64,000 nucleotides of DNA from Pseudomonadota bacterium (GTDB lineage: Bacteria > Pseudomonadota > Gammaproteobacteria > Burkholderiales > Gallionellaceae). Position numbers and translations under genes: made by a program. Shown one piece after another: positions 1 to 8,487 of the stretch. The stretch lies in assembly GCA_021787435.1 (NCBI GenBank), contig JAJYLY010000007.1, forward strand, positions 1 to 64,000, written 5' to 3'. The notes beneath the pieces were generated by a model that saw only the letters and a program-made list of their open reading frames with translations, did no database searches and had not been told where the DNA came from. Each line of letters starts with the position of its first letter. The stretch's first letter is position 1.

Positions 1-115
1 GTGCGCCGAATAGCTTTGCCGTGCCATGCTGCACGTAAAGGAAACCAACGATGATACGCAATATGGACAGAATACGAGGCGTCCATAATTTACAGGTTGA
101 GTCTGAAAAAATCAT
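1..115 (-). CDS. DoxX family membrane protein, N-terminal part (runs off the left edge)
   Basis: Reading leftward from an ATG at 115, 38 codons stay open to the window edge. Residues 14-37 (RILSILRIIVGFLYVQHGTA then KLFG) match the first transmembrane helix of DoxX proteins, with the typical QHGxxKLFG turn. DoxX proteins are small four-helix inner-membrane proteins of loosely defined redox or stress function. The start is supported by GAGGAG eight bases upstream. The start lies inside the tail of the broken CMD-like gene upstream, so the two were probably one transcription unit. Only about a quarter of the protein is visible, so the family call is good but nothing can be said about its C-terminus. 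Confidence 0.75.
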   Translation of the reverse strand, partial: MIFSDSTCKLWTPRILSILRIIVGFLYVQHGTAKLFGA

Positions 116-433
116 GATCAATTCTCCTCAAAAATATAGCTGTTACGATTTGACATTTGCGACCATTATAGTCACACCCAGTTTGCGCGCCCACCAGCAG
201 AACCAAAAGCTCTTTGTGGCGGTCAGCTAATGTCAGATTCTTGAAAATAGCAGTAGTTAAATCGATGACTTCTACAAATGCACCGGGGCTATACCTCAGC
301 ATCCGGAAAAATTCACTTTTGTGGGTAAGCTCTCGAATTTTTGCCTGACTGGTTCAGGCAATTTTTCAAAATCAGAATACTCAATTTCAATTTTTGAACT
401 AAGCTTGCTGTTAAAGCCATTTACCTTACTCAT
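90..433 (-). pseudogene. carboxymuconolactone decarboxylase (CMD)-like gene, frameshifted and truncated
   Basis: A 45-codon frame starts at ATG 433 behind AAAGGAA and ends at 296. A second frame runs from 302 to 90. Joined, they read as one CMD-domain N-terminus: LPEPVRQKFESLP, then FFRMLRYSPGAF, then the conserved LTLADRHKELLVLLVGAQTG-CDY. The break sits at a run of five Ts near 305; one extra T would restore a single frame. After GCDY the sequence no longer fits the family, so the catalytic or peroxidatic second half is missing. CMD/AhpD-like proteins often sit beside DoxX genes, as here. The frameshift alone might be a sequencing error; the missing C-terminus would not be. Confidence 0.6.
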
Positions 434-478
434 GATCAATTCCTTTCCGTTTCAGTATGGACGATCGTGTTACCATTT

Positions 479-500
479 TCTGCCATAAAACGATGGCAGA
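479..500. promoter_or_regulatory. 8-bp perfect inverted repeat, possible operator
   Basis: TCTGCCAT and ATGGCAGA are separated by AAAACG, about 45 bases upstream of the CMD-like start at 433. The symmetry and position fit a dimeric repressor site, but a transcript hairpin is equally possible. No regulator gene is adjacent. Confidence 0.35.
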
Positions 501-634
501 GTGCTGTGCCATGGTTTTAAGGGTAATGTCCACGGAGTCGACTGAACCTTATCCAGTTGGCAACCGGGTGTTACGGAGCCAGCACGATCCGCTTCATATT
601 GTAAGGTCTCATTGGCTATATCAGCCCTAAGATA

Positions 635-1348
635 TTACTGCGTTGACTTCGAGTCGCCGTCAATCTGGAAAGACTGCCCCGATATAGTACGAGCGTGTTT
701 TCCCGCCAGAAACTTTACCAATTCCGCAATATCGGATGGGGCAATGAATTTTTTCACCGACTGATTTTCCATGGCGTGATCGATCTCCTCTTGAATAGTA
801 CGGCCGGAGACTTTCGCGCGTCCTTCAAATACGCTCATGATCCGGGCGCCATCAACGGCGCCAGGGTGAATGGTGTTACAGGTGATGCCATGTGGCCCCA
901 GTTCCATCGAAAGAGTTTTAGCAAAGCCAACAAGGCCCCACTTCGTGGTGGAGTATGCAACCCGGTTCGGATATCCGAAGCGGCCGGCAAGTGATGACAT
1001 GATGATCGAAGCCTGAGCGGATTCCTTCAGTAGGGGGATTGCGTACTGAGTCACGTTGAACGTGCCGTTCAGGTTGACGTTTATCACCGCGTTCCATGAG
1101 GCTACGTCGTACGCCTCGACTGGAGCAGTCGGGCCTGAGATGCCGGCGTTGTTAACGAGTACGTCCAAGCCACCGAACGATCTATTCACTTCCTCCAAGA
1201 GGCGCTTTACGGCCTCTCGATTACCAATGTCCACCACTGATCCTGTAATCCGCTCGTTGGCCGCAGTTACCTCCTTGACGGCCTGTTCATTGACATCGGC
1301 AATGTGAACGCGAGCACTATCCGCAGCGAAAGCTTGGGCAAAGCGGAG
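635..1348 (-). pseudogene. short-chain dehydrogenase/reductase lacking its N-terminal nucleotide-binding start
   Basis: The frame reads as a classical SDR: NNAGISGP, the serine of the active site in IIMSSLAG, the YSTTK catalytic Tyr/Lys, and HPGAV after it. It extends upstream of the ATG at 1237 through AQAFAADSARVHIADVNEQA, which aligns with beta-strand 2 of SDRs. It then meets a TAG at 1349-1351, exactly where the TGxxxGIG cofactor motif should lie. The first 20 or so residues are therefore absent and replaced by unrelated DNA coding on the other strand. A start at 1237 would give a 200-residue protein without a dinucleotide-binding motif, so I call it a truncated gene. It would have been an NAD(P)-dependent oxidoreductase of unknown substrate. 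Confidence 0.65.
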
Positions 1349-1546
1349 CTAATCCGCCTGAACCCGGTCTCCACTCTATGGAAAACCAGCGATACGGGGT
1401 TCTCCGACACAAGCTTATCCCGGCTCGTCAAGAAGGTCGGAGAGGACGAACGCGACAGACAATTGAACCTGGCGACTGACGAGGCCATCAGGAAAATTGC
1501 ATCCGATCTGTCCAATGCCTTTGAGCGCAGAAATCCTGAACCATGA
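1349..1546 (+). pseudogene. C-terminal fragment of an unrecognised protein
   Basis: A plus-strand frame ending at TGA 1544-1546 contains a plausible amphipathic protein tail (SLSRLVKKVGEDERDRQLNL, then ATDEAIRKIASDLSNAFERR). Its upstream part would be antisense to the SDR remnant, so the real gene presumably began further left before a rearrangement near 1350. I do not recognise the family. It may be chance coding; the charged heptad-like pattern is the only support. Confidence 0.3.
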
Positions 1547-1642
1547 AAGGTCGCAAATTAAGGCGCAATATCTTTTACCGGTGAAACTACTCATTCGCCG
1601 GGACGGCTGCCGGCGGTAAATACGTGAATGGTTTCTTTCAGA

Positions 1643-2185
1643 TTAAACGGCGCCGTTTGCAAGCATTGCATCGATTTTCGCTTCGGCCGAAACCCAGTCC
1701 TCCATCTCGTAACCCGTGGCAAACCCGCGCTTTTCGGCGAAAAAATAGGCTGCGGTGGCAATCATGTGGTTGCGCACATCCGGGGAAACGGTATTCTTCT
1801 TCTCCGCTTTTTTAGGTTTAATCTTCTCCACCGCGGCGCTCGCAGGTTTTACCGTCTTTTTAACGCTGGCTTTTTTTACCGGAGCAGGCGCTGCGTTCTG
1901 GGTTGCATCTGCTTTTTTTGCAGAAATCTTGCGTGATGCAACAGGCGTTTCTGCGCCAGCTGATTTTTTGACTGAAACTTTGCTTGCAGGTTTTGCAACA
2001 GCTGTTTCCGCGCCAGCTGATTTTTTAACTGGGGCTTTGCCCGCAGGCTTTGCATCAACGGGCTTGCTGGTTGTAGTAGCGGATTTTTTAGCAGCAGTCT
2101 TGCGTACCGGCGGGGCTACAACCGGTTCAGCGCGGCTCATTTTTTTTTCAGTGCTGACAGCAGGTGATGCCTTCTTTGTAGCCAT
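1643..2185 (-). CDS. histone H1-like Lys/Ala-rich protein with C-terminal DUF2934
   Basis: About 180 residues from MATKKASPAV, preceded by AAAGGAA at a good distance; an upstream in-frame ATG at 2242 has no such site. Residues 1-125 or so are a low-complexity K/A/P/T/S region with repeated (V)KKSAGAET and PVKKASVKK units, resembling the C-terminal tails of eukaryotic H1 and bacterial AlgP/HC1-like proteins that bind DNA non-specifically. The last 45 residues (RNHMIATAAYFFAEKRGF then EMEDWVSAEAKID) match the DUF2934 pattern of short helical proteins common in Proteobacteria. A role in nucleoid or stress-related DNA binding is inferred from composition only. Confidence 0.75.
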   Translation of the reverse strand: MATKKASPAVSTEKKMSRAEPVVAPPVRKTAAKKSATTTSKPVDAKPAGKAPVKKSAGAETAVAKPASKVSVKKSAGAETPVASRKISAKKADATQNAAPAPVKKASVKKTVKPASAAVEKIKPKKAEKKNTVSPDVRNHMIATAAYFFAEKRGFATGYEMEDWVSAEAKIDAMLANGAV

Positions 2186-2639
2186 GGAAATTCCTTTCGA
2201 TGAATTGTGATTCAAACGAGCCTGCATTTCATGCAGCAGCAAGCCATTCCATACTCACTCAGGAAAAATCGCTTGTCTGGAGCAAGAAAAAATTTCTTCG
2301 TCAGTACAACGTAAAATGCTGTAAATATGTTTGCTGGTAGCCAGCGTTTCAATTCGGTAAATTTACGTTGTCAAATTAACAACCGAAAAAGAGAAGCGAT
2401 GGCTCGTTATGAGATTAACGTAGGTGCGGAATTATTGCTAGGGCTTTTGAACGGCCGACCAATGCTTCGCCAATAAGCAGACACTCGCAGCTGATAAAAT
2501 AAGATAGCTGGCAAGGGCCATATAGTAGGGCCGAATTCCTGGTTATTGATACAGCCGTCTGAATCTTGGCCTAAGCAGATATTTGCATTTAACCTGGGAG
2601 ACCCATTACAGCTGCATATCGAAAATCCGAGAATTTCAA
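2186..2639. other. 454-bp stretch without an intact gene
   Basis: Between the H1-like gene and the frameshifted SDR no frame has family-like content or a good ribosome site. The only recognisable item is a 25-codon transposase-like start at 2399. A minus-strand frame at 2407-2643 has no recognisable features. Confidence 0.5.
2399..2476 (+). pseudogene. possible N-terminal remnant of an IS256-family transposase
   Basis: Starting at ATG 2399 the reading is MARYEINVGAELLLGLLNGR followed by five more residues and TAA. The opening resembles the first 20 residues of IS256-type (mutator) transposases, which commonly begin M-A/T-x-Y-x-I-x-V-x-x-E/Q-L-L-x-x-L. Nothing downstream continues the match. 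The similarity is from memory and short, so this is tentative. Confidence 0.3.
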
Positions 2640-3468
2640 TCACTTCGAAGCGAGATCGCCGAACCAGTAGGCAGCGGTGACACCGCCGTCCATGAGAAAA
2701 TCGCTGCCGGTGATGAAGGCGCCTTCTGACCCCATCAGAAGTGCGCCAACATTCCCTACTTCATCCGGGGTACCTGCGTGTCCGACGGCGGACAACTCTA
2801 TCATGCGCCGGTATCCTTCGCCGCGCGGACCATTCAACTCGTCCCTGGCAAGCGGTGTGATTATGATGCCGGGGCTGATCGTGTTGATACGTGCGCCGCG
2901 ATTGCCCCAGCGCACTGCCTCGGCCATTACCCTCAGCGAATTTCCTCGCTTGGATATCTGGTAGGCGCGCAGCGGGTCGGTCACCTGATCCGGCTGGGGC
3001 ATCGCAAGCTCGAGCAGTTCATCAGTTGGCGTCGTAGCTAGCGCCTTGTCCTGCTCCGGTGTCAGCGCCGGAAGACGGTGTCCGGACTGCGAGGAAATGA
3101 CGACGCCTGATCCGCCGCGTGTGATGACGTTGCCGAATTTTTCCAGCACGAAGTGCGGTGCCGTACAAATCGACCTTCAGGATCGTGTCAGGCGTCGCCT
3201 GTAATGGTGAGACTCCGGCAGCGTGGATGACGCCGGTTATGGTGCCGATAGACGTGGCTTCCTCGACAAGCGCGTGCACCGATTTGCGCGAGGATACATC
3301 GACGACAGCTATGTTCACATCGAATCCGGCATCACTGATGATTTTTGCAGCCGCATCAAGATTTTCCTGGCGCAGGTCAGCCAGCAGAACGTGATTGCCC
3401 GCGCTGACTCTTCGCGCGATTTCCTGACCAATTGAACCGGCGCCGATAACAACCACCACGTCAGTCAT
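2640..3468 (-). pseudogene. SDR family oxidoreductase split by one frameshift
   Basis: The N-terminal frame starts at ATG 3468 ([20 protein letters not shown]), contains a Rossmann GAGSIG motif, the acidic LADLRQ turn, VVDVSS and IHAAGVSP, and reaches KVDLYGTA. The C-terminal frame picks up at about 3150 with VLEKFGNVI, SSQSGHRL, the YQISKRGN active-site Tyr-Lys, NTISPG, and ends ITGSDFLMDGGVTAAYW. The two parts join into one SDR of about 275 residues if one base is removed near 3155 (GCACTTCGTGCTG). The start overlaps the cupin stop by eight bases, so the gene sat in the cupin/dehydrogenase operon. A sequencing error or a recent mutation would both fit; apart from the shift, every motif is intact. 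Confidence 0.8.
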
Positions 3469-3862
3469 TGCAGCTGTATTGTTCGTCGCCGACCTTCTCC
3501 AGCCAGTCCGCTGCCTTGCCATCGAGCAGCTCCTGAATGGCGATATGTGTCATGGCAGTGGTGGCAGTAGCGCCGTGCCAGTGCTTTTCGTTTGGCGTAA
3601 TTGAGACTACATCGCCCGGACGGATTACCTCGATTTGACCGCCCCAGCGTTGCACGTGTCCGCAGCCAGATGTCACGATCAGAGTCTGACCGAGCGGATG
3701 GCTGTGCCAGGCTGTGCGCGCACCCGGCTCGAACGTTACATGTGCACCGCTGGCGCGTGCCGGTTCGTTTGCCTGGAAGAGGTAATCGACTCGGACGGCG
3801 CCGGTGAAATATTCTTCCGGCCCTTTGGCAGAGGGCTCGGAACCTGCTCGCTTAATGTCCAT
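3461..3862 (-). CDS. small cupin-domain protein
   Basis: 133 residues forming one cupin barrel. The metal-binding motif 1 is seen as [17 protein letters not shown] and motif 2 as [18 protein letters not shown]. The family includes carboxymuconolactone decarboxylase-associated cupins and (R)-mandelonitrile lyase-like proteins, typically cytosolic with a bound divalent metal. The start has AGGAGT upstream. It lies 46 bp downstream of the alcohol dehydrogenase and overlaps the SDR. The substrate is unknown; the context suggests a small oxidoreductive detoxification operon controlled by the divergent AraC regulator. Confidence 0.8.
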   Translation of the reverse strand: MDIKRAGSEPSAKGPEEYFTGAVRVDYLFQANEPARASGAHVTFEPGARTAWHSHPLGQTLIVTSGCGHVQRWGGQIEVIRPGDVVSITPNEKHWHGATATTAMTHIAIQELLDGKAADWLEKVGDEQYSCND

Positions 3863-3908
3863 TTTCTGACTCCTATTTTGCGTTTCCCTCGCCAGCTTGG
3901 CTGAGTCA

Positions 3909-4964
3909 TCAGCCTTTCAGCGAGGCCATATCGATCACGAAGCGGTATTTCACGTCGCTTTTGAGCATGCGCTCATACGCTTCGTTGATGTCCTGAATCT
4001 TGATCACTTCGATGTCGGAAGTGATGCCATGTTCCCCGCAGAAGTCGAGCATCTCCTGCGTTTCGGCGATGCCGCCTATCACGGAACCGGCCACGGATTT
4101 GCGTCCCAATATCAGCGGTGTCGTATTCAACAAGGGCTCCAGCCCGCCAAGGTATCCGACCAGCACCAGTGTACCGTTCAGGGACAAGGTCGGTATGTAC
4201 GGATTAAGGTCGTGGACATAAGGCACGGTGTCAATGATCAGATCGAACTGTCCCTTGACGGCGGCCATCTGCCCTTCATCGGTGGAGACAATGATGCGAT
4301 GCGCACCGAGGCGGCGGGCGTCCTGCTCTTTGCCCGGCGAGCGGGTAAACAGGGAGACTTCAGCCCCCATTGCATTTGCAAGTTTCAGCGCCATGTGCCC
4401 AAGCCCGCCCAGCCCGATGACTGCAACCCTGCTGCCTTTGCCGACTTTCCAGTGGCGCAGCGGCGACCAGGTCGTAATGCCGGCGCACAGCAGCGGGGCC
4501 GAACCTGCCAGATCCAGGCCGTCTGGAATTTTCAACACAAACTTGTCCGATACCACGATCTTCTCGGAATAACCGCCGAATGTCGGCATCCGGTCATGGC
4601 GGTCGATATCGTTGTAGGTCAGCGTGTGATGCTCTTCGCAATACTGTTCAAGACCTTGCTGGCAGGGTTTGCAATGCTGGCATGAGTCGACCATGCATCC
4701 GACACCGACGTGGTCGCCCGGTTTGAAACCGGTGACATCCGCACCGATGCTGCTCACGCGGCCTATGATCTCATGGCCGGGCACCATCGGATAGATGCTG
4801 TTGCCCCAGTCGTTGCGGGCCTGATGCAGGTCCGAGTGGCATACCCCGCAGTAAATGATCTCGATCACCACATCGTTGGCACGCGGCGTGCGGCGTTCAA
4901 AATGAAATGGGTTCAAGTCATCCGCAGCGGACTTTGTCGCATAACCCAATACGTTCATGTTCAT
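3909..4964 (-). CDS. zinc-dependent NAD(P) alcohol dehydrogenase (YahK/cinnamyl-type)
   Basis: 351 residues, the full length for the medium-chain family. Visible motifs: catalytic-zinc ligands CGVCHSDLH and GHEIIGRV, a structural-zinc loop with [15 protein letters not shown], and the Rossmann [13 protein letters not shown]. The order and spacing resemble E. coli YahK and plant cinnamyl-alcohol dehydrogenases, which reduce a wide range of aldehydes with NADPH. The start has AGGAG upstream, with a second ATG two codons in. It is the first gene of a cupin/SDR operon and divergent from an AraC_N-type regulator, an arrangement widely seen for such reductases. The true aldehyde is unknown. Confidence 0.9.
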   Translation of the reverse strand: MNMNVLGYATKSAADDLNPFHFERRTPRANDVVIEIIYCGVCHSDLHQARNDWGNSIYPMVPGHEIIGRVSSIGADVTGFKPGDHVGVGCMVDSCQHCKPCQQGLEQYCEEHHTLTYNDIDRHDRMPTFGGYSEKIVVSDKFVLKIPDGLDLAGSAPLLCAGITTWSPLRHWKVGKGSRVAVIGLGGLGHMALKLANAMGAEVSLFTRSPGKEQDARRLGAHRIIVSTDEGQMAAVKGQFDLIIDTVPYVHDLNPYIPTLSLNGTLVLVGYLGGLEPLLNTTPLILGRKSVAGSVIGGIAETQEMLDFCGEHGITSDIEVIKIQDINEAYERMLKSDVKYRFVIDMASLKG

Positions 4965-5000
4965 CGCTTGACTCCTGTGTTTTATAAGTTGATGGATATT

Positions 5001-5022
5001 GTCGAGTCATTTGGCACTCGAC
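5001..5022. promoter_or_regulatory. inverted repeat between divergent dehydrogenase and AraC genes
   Basis: GTCGAGT and ACTCGAC flank an 8-bp spacer about 40 bp upstream of the dehydrogenase start and 140 bp upstream of the regulator. Seven perfect base pairs in a divergent promoter region make it a candidate operator. AraC proteins more often bind direct repeats, so another regulator could use it. Confidence 0.35.
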
Positions 5023-5159
5023 CATGTGCGATGAATCGTACTTTTTCGGGGCAGGCGGCGATAGTTCAATCCTGCATATTTCTTGCCTGATTCTCCGGGT
5101 CTGTCGATAATATATCCGTCCCAGAGTAGTATCGCGTCATCATTCTGACGGAGGTTGTC

Positions 5160-6092
5160 ATGCATAAGGCGGCGAAATCAAAGGATTATGATGAAAGTGA
5201 AACAGAGCTGCCGCTTGACAGACTGGGGAGGAGCATTGCCCGATTAACTGAGCAGGGCGAGCTCTGCGAGAGCGCAATCCAAGGCCTGTCGTTTTACCGC
5301 AGGGATGAGCCAACGCCAGCGATAAGCAGCATGTACGAACCTAGCATCTGCATGATCGCGCAGGGGAGCAAACGCGTCATGCTGGGCGAGGATGCTTATG
5401 TGTATGACGGCCAGCATTACCTGATCACCTCGGTGAACCTGCCCACGGTCGTCCAGATCGTTGAAGCCAGTCCGGACAAGCCCTATCTGGGACTCAAGCT
5501 GAAACTGGATCTGCGCGAAGTTTCGCAGCTGATGGTGGACAGCAATCTGCCACTGCCGCGCACGCAGCAGTCGGGACGCGGCATGGCAACCGGCAAAGTC
5601 ACCCTGCCGCTAATCCTGGCCTTTCAGCGGTTGGTTGATTTGCTTGCCGAACAGAAGGATATCCCTATACTGGCCCCGCTCATCCAGCGCGAGATTATTT
5701 ACCGCTTGCTGGTCGGAGATCAGGGTGTCCGTCTGCGCCAGATCGCGTCAACGGGCAGTCAGGGGCACCAGATAGCGCGGGCAATAGACTGGCTGAAGGG
5801 TAACTTTGCAAGTCCGCTGCGCATCGATGAGCTCGCAAGACAGGTCAATATGAGCACCTCCACCTTGCATCACCATTTCCGGGCGCTGACTGCGATGAGC
5901 CCGTTGCAGTACCAGAAGTGGCTGCGCCTGAACGAAGCAAGGCGGCTGATGTTGACGGAAAACCAGGATGCCTCAGCCGCTGCATTCCGGGTCGGATACG
6001 AAAGCCCATCGCAGTTCACCCGCGAGTATGGCCGCCTGTTCGGCGCCTCACCCTTGCGCGACATAAGCAACCTGAGACAGCTCTCGAGCTGA
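5160..6092 (+). CDS. AraC family transcriptional regulator (AraC_N type)
   Basis: 310 residues, start behind GGAGG. Residues 30-190 resemble the AraC_N ligand-sensing domain (YEPSICMIAQGSKRVMLGED, then YLITSVNLPTV). The C-terminal 100 residues carry the two helix-turn-helix units: IDELARQVNMSTSTLHHHFR and the second, ending ESPSQFTREYGRLFGASP. This subfamily is commonly divergent from aldehyde or alcohol reductase genes and likely activates the neighbouring dehydrogenase/cupin/SDR operon. The inducer is not predictable from sequence. Confidence 0.9.
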   Translation: MHKAAKSKDYDESETELPLDRLGRSIARLTEQGELCESAIQGLSFYRRDEPTPAISSMYEPSICMIAQGSKRVMLGEDAYVYDGQHYLITSVNLPTVVQIVEASPDKPYLGLKLKLDLREVSQLMVDSNLPLPRTQQSGRGMATGKVTLPLILAFQRLVDLLAEQKDIPILAPLIQREIIYRLLVGDQGVRLRQIASTGSQGHQIARAIDWLKGNFASPLRIDELARQVNMSTSTLHHHFRALTAMSPLQYQKWLRLNEARRLMLTENQDASAAAFRVGYESPSQFTREYGRLFGASPLRDISNLRQLSS

Positions 6093-6112
6093 GGCCGCAA
6101 GCCGGGCGCCGG

Positions 6113-7072
6113 CTAGATTTTTGTGCGGCGGCTGGCGGCCCAGCCTATCAGGGATAGCAGCGCCAAGCCGCTTGCGATCAGCACGATGCCGGCCAGTTCG
6201 CTGGCGTTGAATTCCTCCTTCAGTATAAGGCGCGAGGAGATGATCGCCACAACCGGCGTGCCGAGCACGGAAAGGCTGGCTTCCCAGGCAGGCACGCGGT
6301 CGAGTATGGTGATCCAGAGCCACCAGCAGAATGCCGTGCTGACGACTGCCATGAAGACGAGAATTTCGAGATAGGAGGAAGACCAGTTCGTTGCATGTTC
6401 CGGAACAAGGAACGCCAGCAGCACAAGTGGCACCGAGCCTATCAGCATCTGCCAGGTGGTGAGTGCAAGCAGGTCGACCCTTTCTTTTGCGCGCAGCCGT
6501 TTCACAAGTACGGTGCCGATGGCCCAGCACAGCGCTGCTGCCAGCCCCAGGATTTTGCTCAACAAGCTGGTGTGCATGTTCCAGGGTTCGATGATCAGCA
6601 CAAGGCCGGTCAGCGTGCTCGATGCGGCCAGCCATTGCGCGCCCCGAATGCGCTCATTGAGCACGGACCAGGCGATCAACAGCGTCCAGATGGGCATGGT
6701 GAAAATCAGTACGGCGGTTTTGCCTGGGCCGCCTTCCACCAGCGCCCAGGTCTGAAAGGCCATGAAGCCTGTCACCTGGGTTAGTCCGATGGCGACCGTC
6801 GCAACCGGCCGGACAAGCTTCAACGGTTTCCCCAACAGCCTTGCAATCATGAGCAGTGCCAGCGCGCCGCCTGCGCAGCGCTCCGCAACAAAGGCAAAAG
6901 GCGGTGCATAAGAGAGCGCTTCCTTGGCGAGCACCCAAGTGTATCCCCAAGTGACGGAAAGCAGGATCAGCGCCAGCGGCGGCAGGAAACGGATGAGGTA
7001 GGCAGGCATCGTTGTCGGGAAAAAATCTAAGTCAGGTGGAAGTTTCGGAATTTCAATCCTGCGGTTTGACAT
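6113..7072 (-). CDS. EamA/DMT-superfamily transporter
   Basis: Up to 319 residues with about ten hydrophobic helices in two EamA repeats. Typical signatures are LLSVTWGYTWVLAKEAL near the start and LGTPVVAIISSRLILKEEF near the end. Such inner-membrane proteins export metabolites, amino acids or drugs. Two starts are possible: ATG 7072, which overlaps the outer-membrane lipoprotein gene by 20 bases, or ATG 7009, just before the first helix; neither has a clear ribosome site. It is the last gene in line with the RND operon and may be co-transcribed with it. Confidence 0.8.
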   Translation of the reverse strand: MSNRRIEIPKLPPDLDFFPTTMPAYLIRFLPPLALILLSVTWGYTWVLAKEALSYAPPFAFVAERCAGGALALLMIARLLGKPLKLVRPVATVAIGLTQVTGFMAFQTWALVEGGPGKTAVLIFTMPIWTLLIAWSVLNERIRGAQWLAASSTLTGLVLIIEPWNMHTSLLSKILGLAAALCWAIGTVLVKRLRAKERVDLLALTTWQMLIGSVPLVLLAFLVPEHATNWSSSYLEILVFMAVVSTAFCWWLWITILDRVPAWEASLSVLGTPVVAIISSRLILKEEFNASELAGIVLIASGLALLSLIGWAASRRTKI

Positions 7073-8462
7073 CGGCGCCCAATTCAGGCTGATCGCCCCA
7101 GCCGCCGCCCAGCGCCTGGATCAGCGCCACGCTTGCGGTGAAGCGCTGGCCCGTGATCAGCAACGCCGCATTGCGCGCAGAGTATGCTGTGGTTTGCGCG
7201 GTGATCACATTCAGATAAGGCACCACTCCCGCCTTGTACTGGTCGCTTGTCAGGCGCAGCGACCGGTCTGCCGCAGCGACCGCCTGCTTTTGCAGACTGT
7301 CTTCATCGGCAAGGACCGTTGTCGCAACCAGCTGGTCTTCTACCTGTTGCAGCGCCTGCAGACTAAGCTGTCTGTATTGCGCAACAGCCGTCTGATAACC
7401 CTCGCGGCTTTGCGCGAGCTGTGCGCTGCGCAGGCCGCCGTCGAACAGCGTTTCGGCAACGCTTGGGCCCATAGACCAGAACAGATTGGGCGCGGAGACC
7501 AGATTGGTGAAAGTGGTGCTGCGCCAGCCGCGTTGGCCCGAGAGCGTCAGATCAGGAAAGAAGGCGGATTTTGCAACGCCGATCAGCGCATTGGCATATA
7601 CGACCTGGCGCTCGGCAGCCTGCAGGTCGGGGCGGCGCAGCAGCAGTTTCGCAGGCACACCCGCGGGGAATGATTGAGGCTCAGGCATGCCGGGAACAAC
7701 GGGCAGGCTGAAGCTGGAAGGCGCTTCGCCTATCGTCACCGCGATCGCATGTTCAAGCTGCGCGCGCTGCACACCGAAGGAAACCTGCTGCACGCGCGCG
7801 GTTGCGAGCTGAGAATCCGCAAGCGCGACATCGGCCTGGGTTGCAACGCCAGCGGCATAACGGTTTTTCGTCATCTGCAGGAACTTCTCATAGGCCGACA
7901 CTGTGTCTTTTGCCAGCTGCGTCTGGCGGTCCAGCTGCCTGATCTGGAAATAGTTCTGTGCAAGCTGAGCCTGCAGACTCAGCTGAGCGGAGCGCAGCGT
8001 GTCCAGGCTCGCCTCGCTGCTGGCCGTATCGGCTTCGACCTGGCGTCTGATCCTGCCCCAGAAATCTGGCACCCAGCTGGCAGAGAAGGCGAGAGACTTG
8101 CCCGAGATGGTGATGTTCTGGCCTGCACCTGTGATGCTGCCCGATGAAGTGCGGCTGGACGCAATGGCGACGCCGGCTGTGGGGAACTCTGCTGCGCGCG
8201 CTGCGTCGGTGAGCGCGGTCGCCTGCAGATAGGCGTGATATGAGGCGATCAGGCTCTGGTTGGCAATGGCAACGCGGGGCTCAAGCTCGTTGAGCGCAGT
8301 GTCGTTGAACACCGTCCACCACGGGCCCTGCATATCGATAGATCCGGCCTCGACCCAGCCCTCCTTGAACTTCTCCGGCGTCGTGATGGCCGGACGCTTG
8401 TAGTCCGGCCCCACCGCACAGGCCGACAGAAAAACAGTGCATACGATAAGAAGTTTTTTCAT
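7053..8462 (-). CDS. NodT/OprM-type outer-membrane efflux lipoprotein
   Basis: 469 residues from MKKLLIVCTVFLSAC, a lipoprotein signal with lipobox LSAC; the start has GGAGAAACC upstream, which rules out the upstream in-frame ATG at 8501. The body has the two TolC-like coiled-coil repeats (YHAYLQATALTDAAR... and ... AQYRQLSLQALQQVEDQLVA) and the motif LLRRPDLQAAERQVVYANA that is standard in this family. It should form the trimeric outer-membrane duct of the MdtABC-type pump encoded immediately upstream (gap 25 bp). Confidence 0.9.
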   Translation of the reverse strand: MKKLLIVCTVFLSACAVGPDYKRPAITTPEKFKEGWVEAGSIDMQGPWWTVFNDTALNELEPRVAIANQSLIASYHAYLQATALTDAARAAEFPTAGVAIASSRTSSGSITGAGQNITISGKSLAFSASWVPDFWGRIRRQVEADTASSEASLDTLRSAQLSLQAQLAQNYFQIRQLDRQTQLAKDTVSAYEKFLQMTKNRYAAGVATQADVALADSQLATARVQQVSFGVQRAQLEHAIAVTIGEAPSSFSLPVVPGMPEPQSFPAGVPAKLLLRRPDLQAAERQVVYANALIGVAKSAFFPDLTLSGQRGWRSTTFTNLVSAPNLFWSMGPSVAETLFDGGLRSAQLAQSREGYQTAVAQYRQLSLQALQQVEDQLVATTVLADEDSLQKQAVAAADRSLRLTSDQYKAGVVPYLNVITAQTTAYSARNAALLITGQRFTASVALIQALGGGWGDQPELGADVKPQD

Positions 8463-8487
8463 CCGGTTTCTCCAAAAATCAGGCGCA

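Noticed and set aside
1960..2060. Repeated units resembling a short CRISPR-like array
   Set aside because: The repeats are in frame with a Lys/Ala-rich coding region and encode KKSAGAET; spacer lengths and sequences do not fit a CRISPR.
2407..2643. Minus-strand frame of 78 codons
   Set aside because: No ribosome site, no family-like pattern, and it overlaps a possible transposase remnant.
3897..4685. Long plus-strand open frame of about 262 codons
   Set aside because: It is antisense to the zinc alcohol dehydrogenase, which has every family motif; the antisense frame has no recognisable domain.
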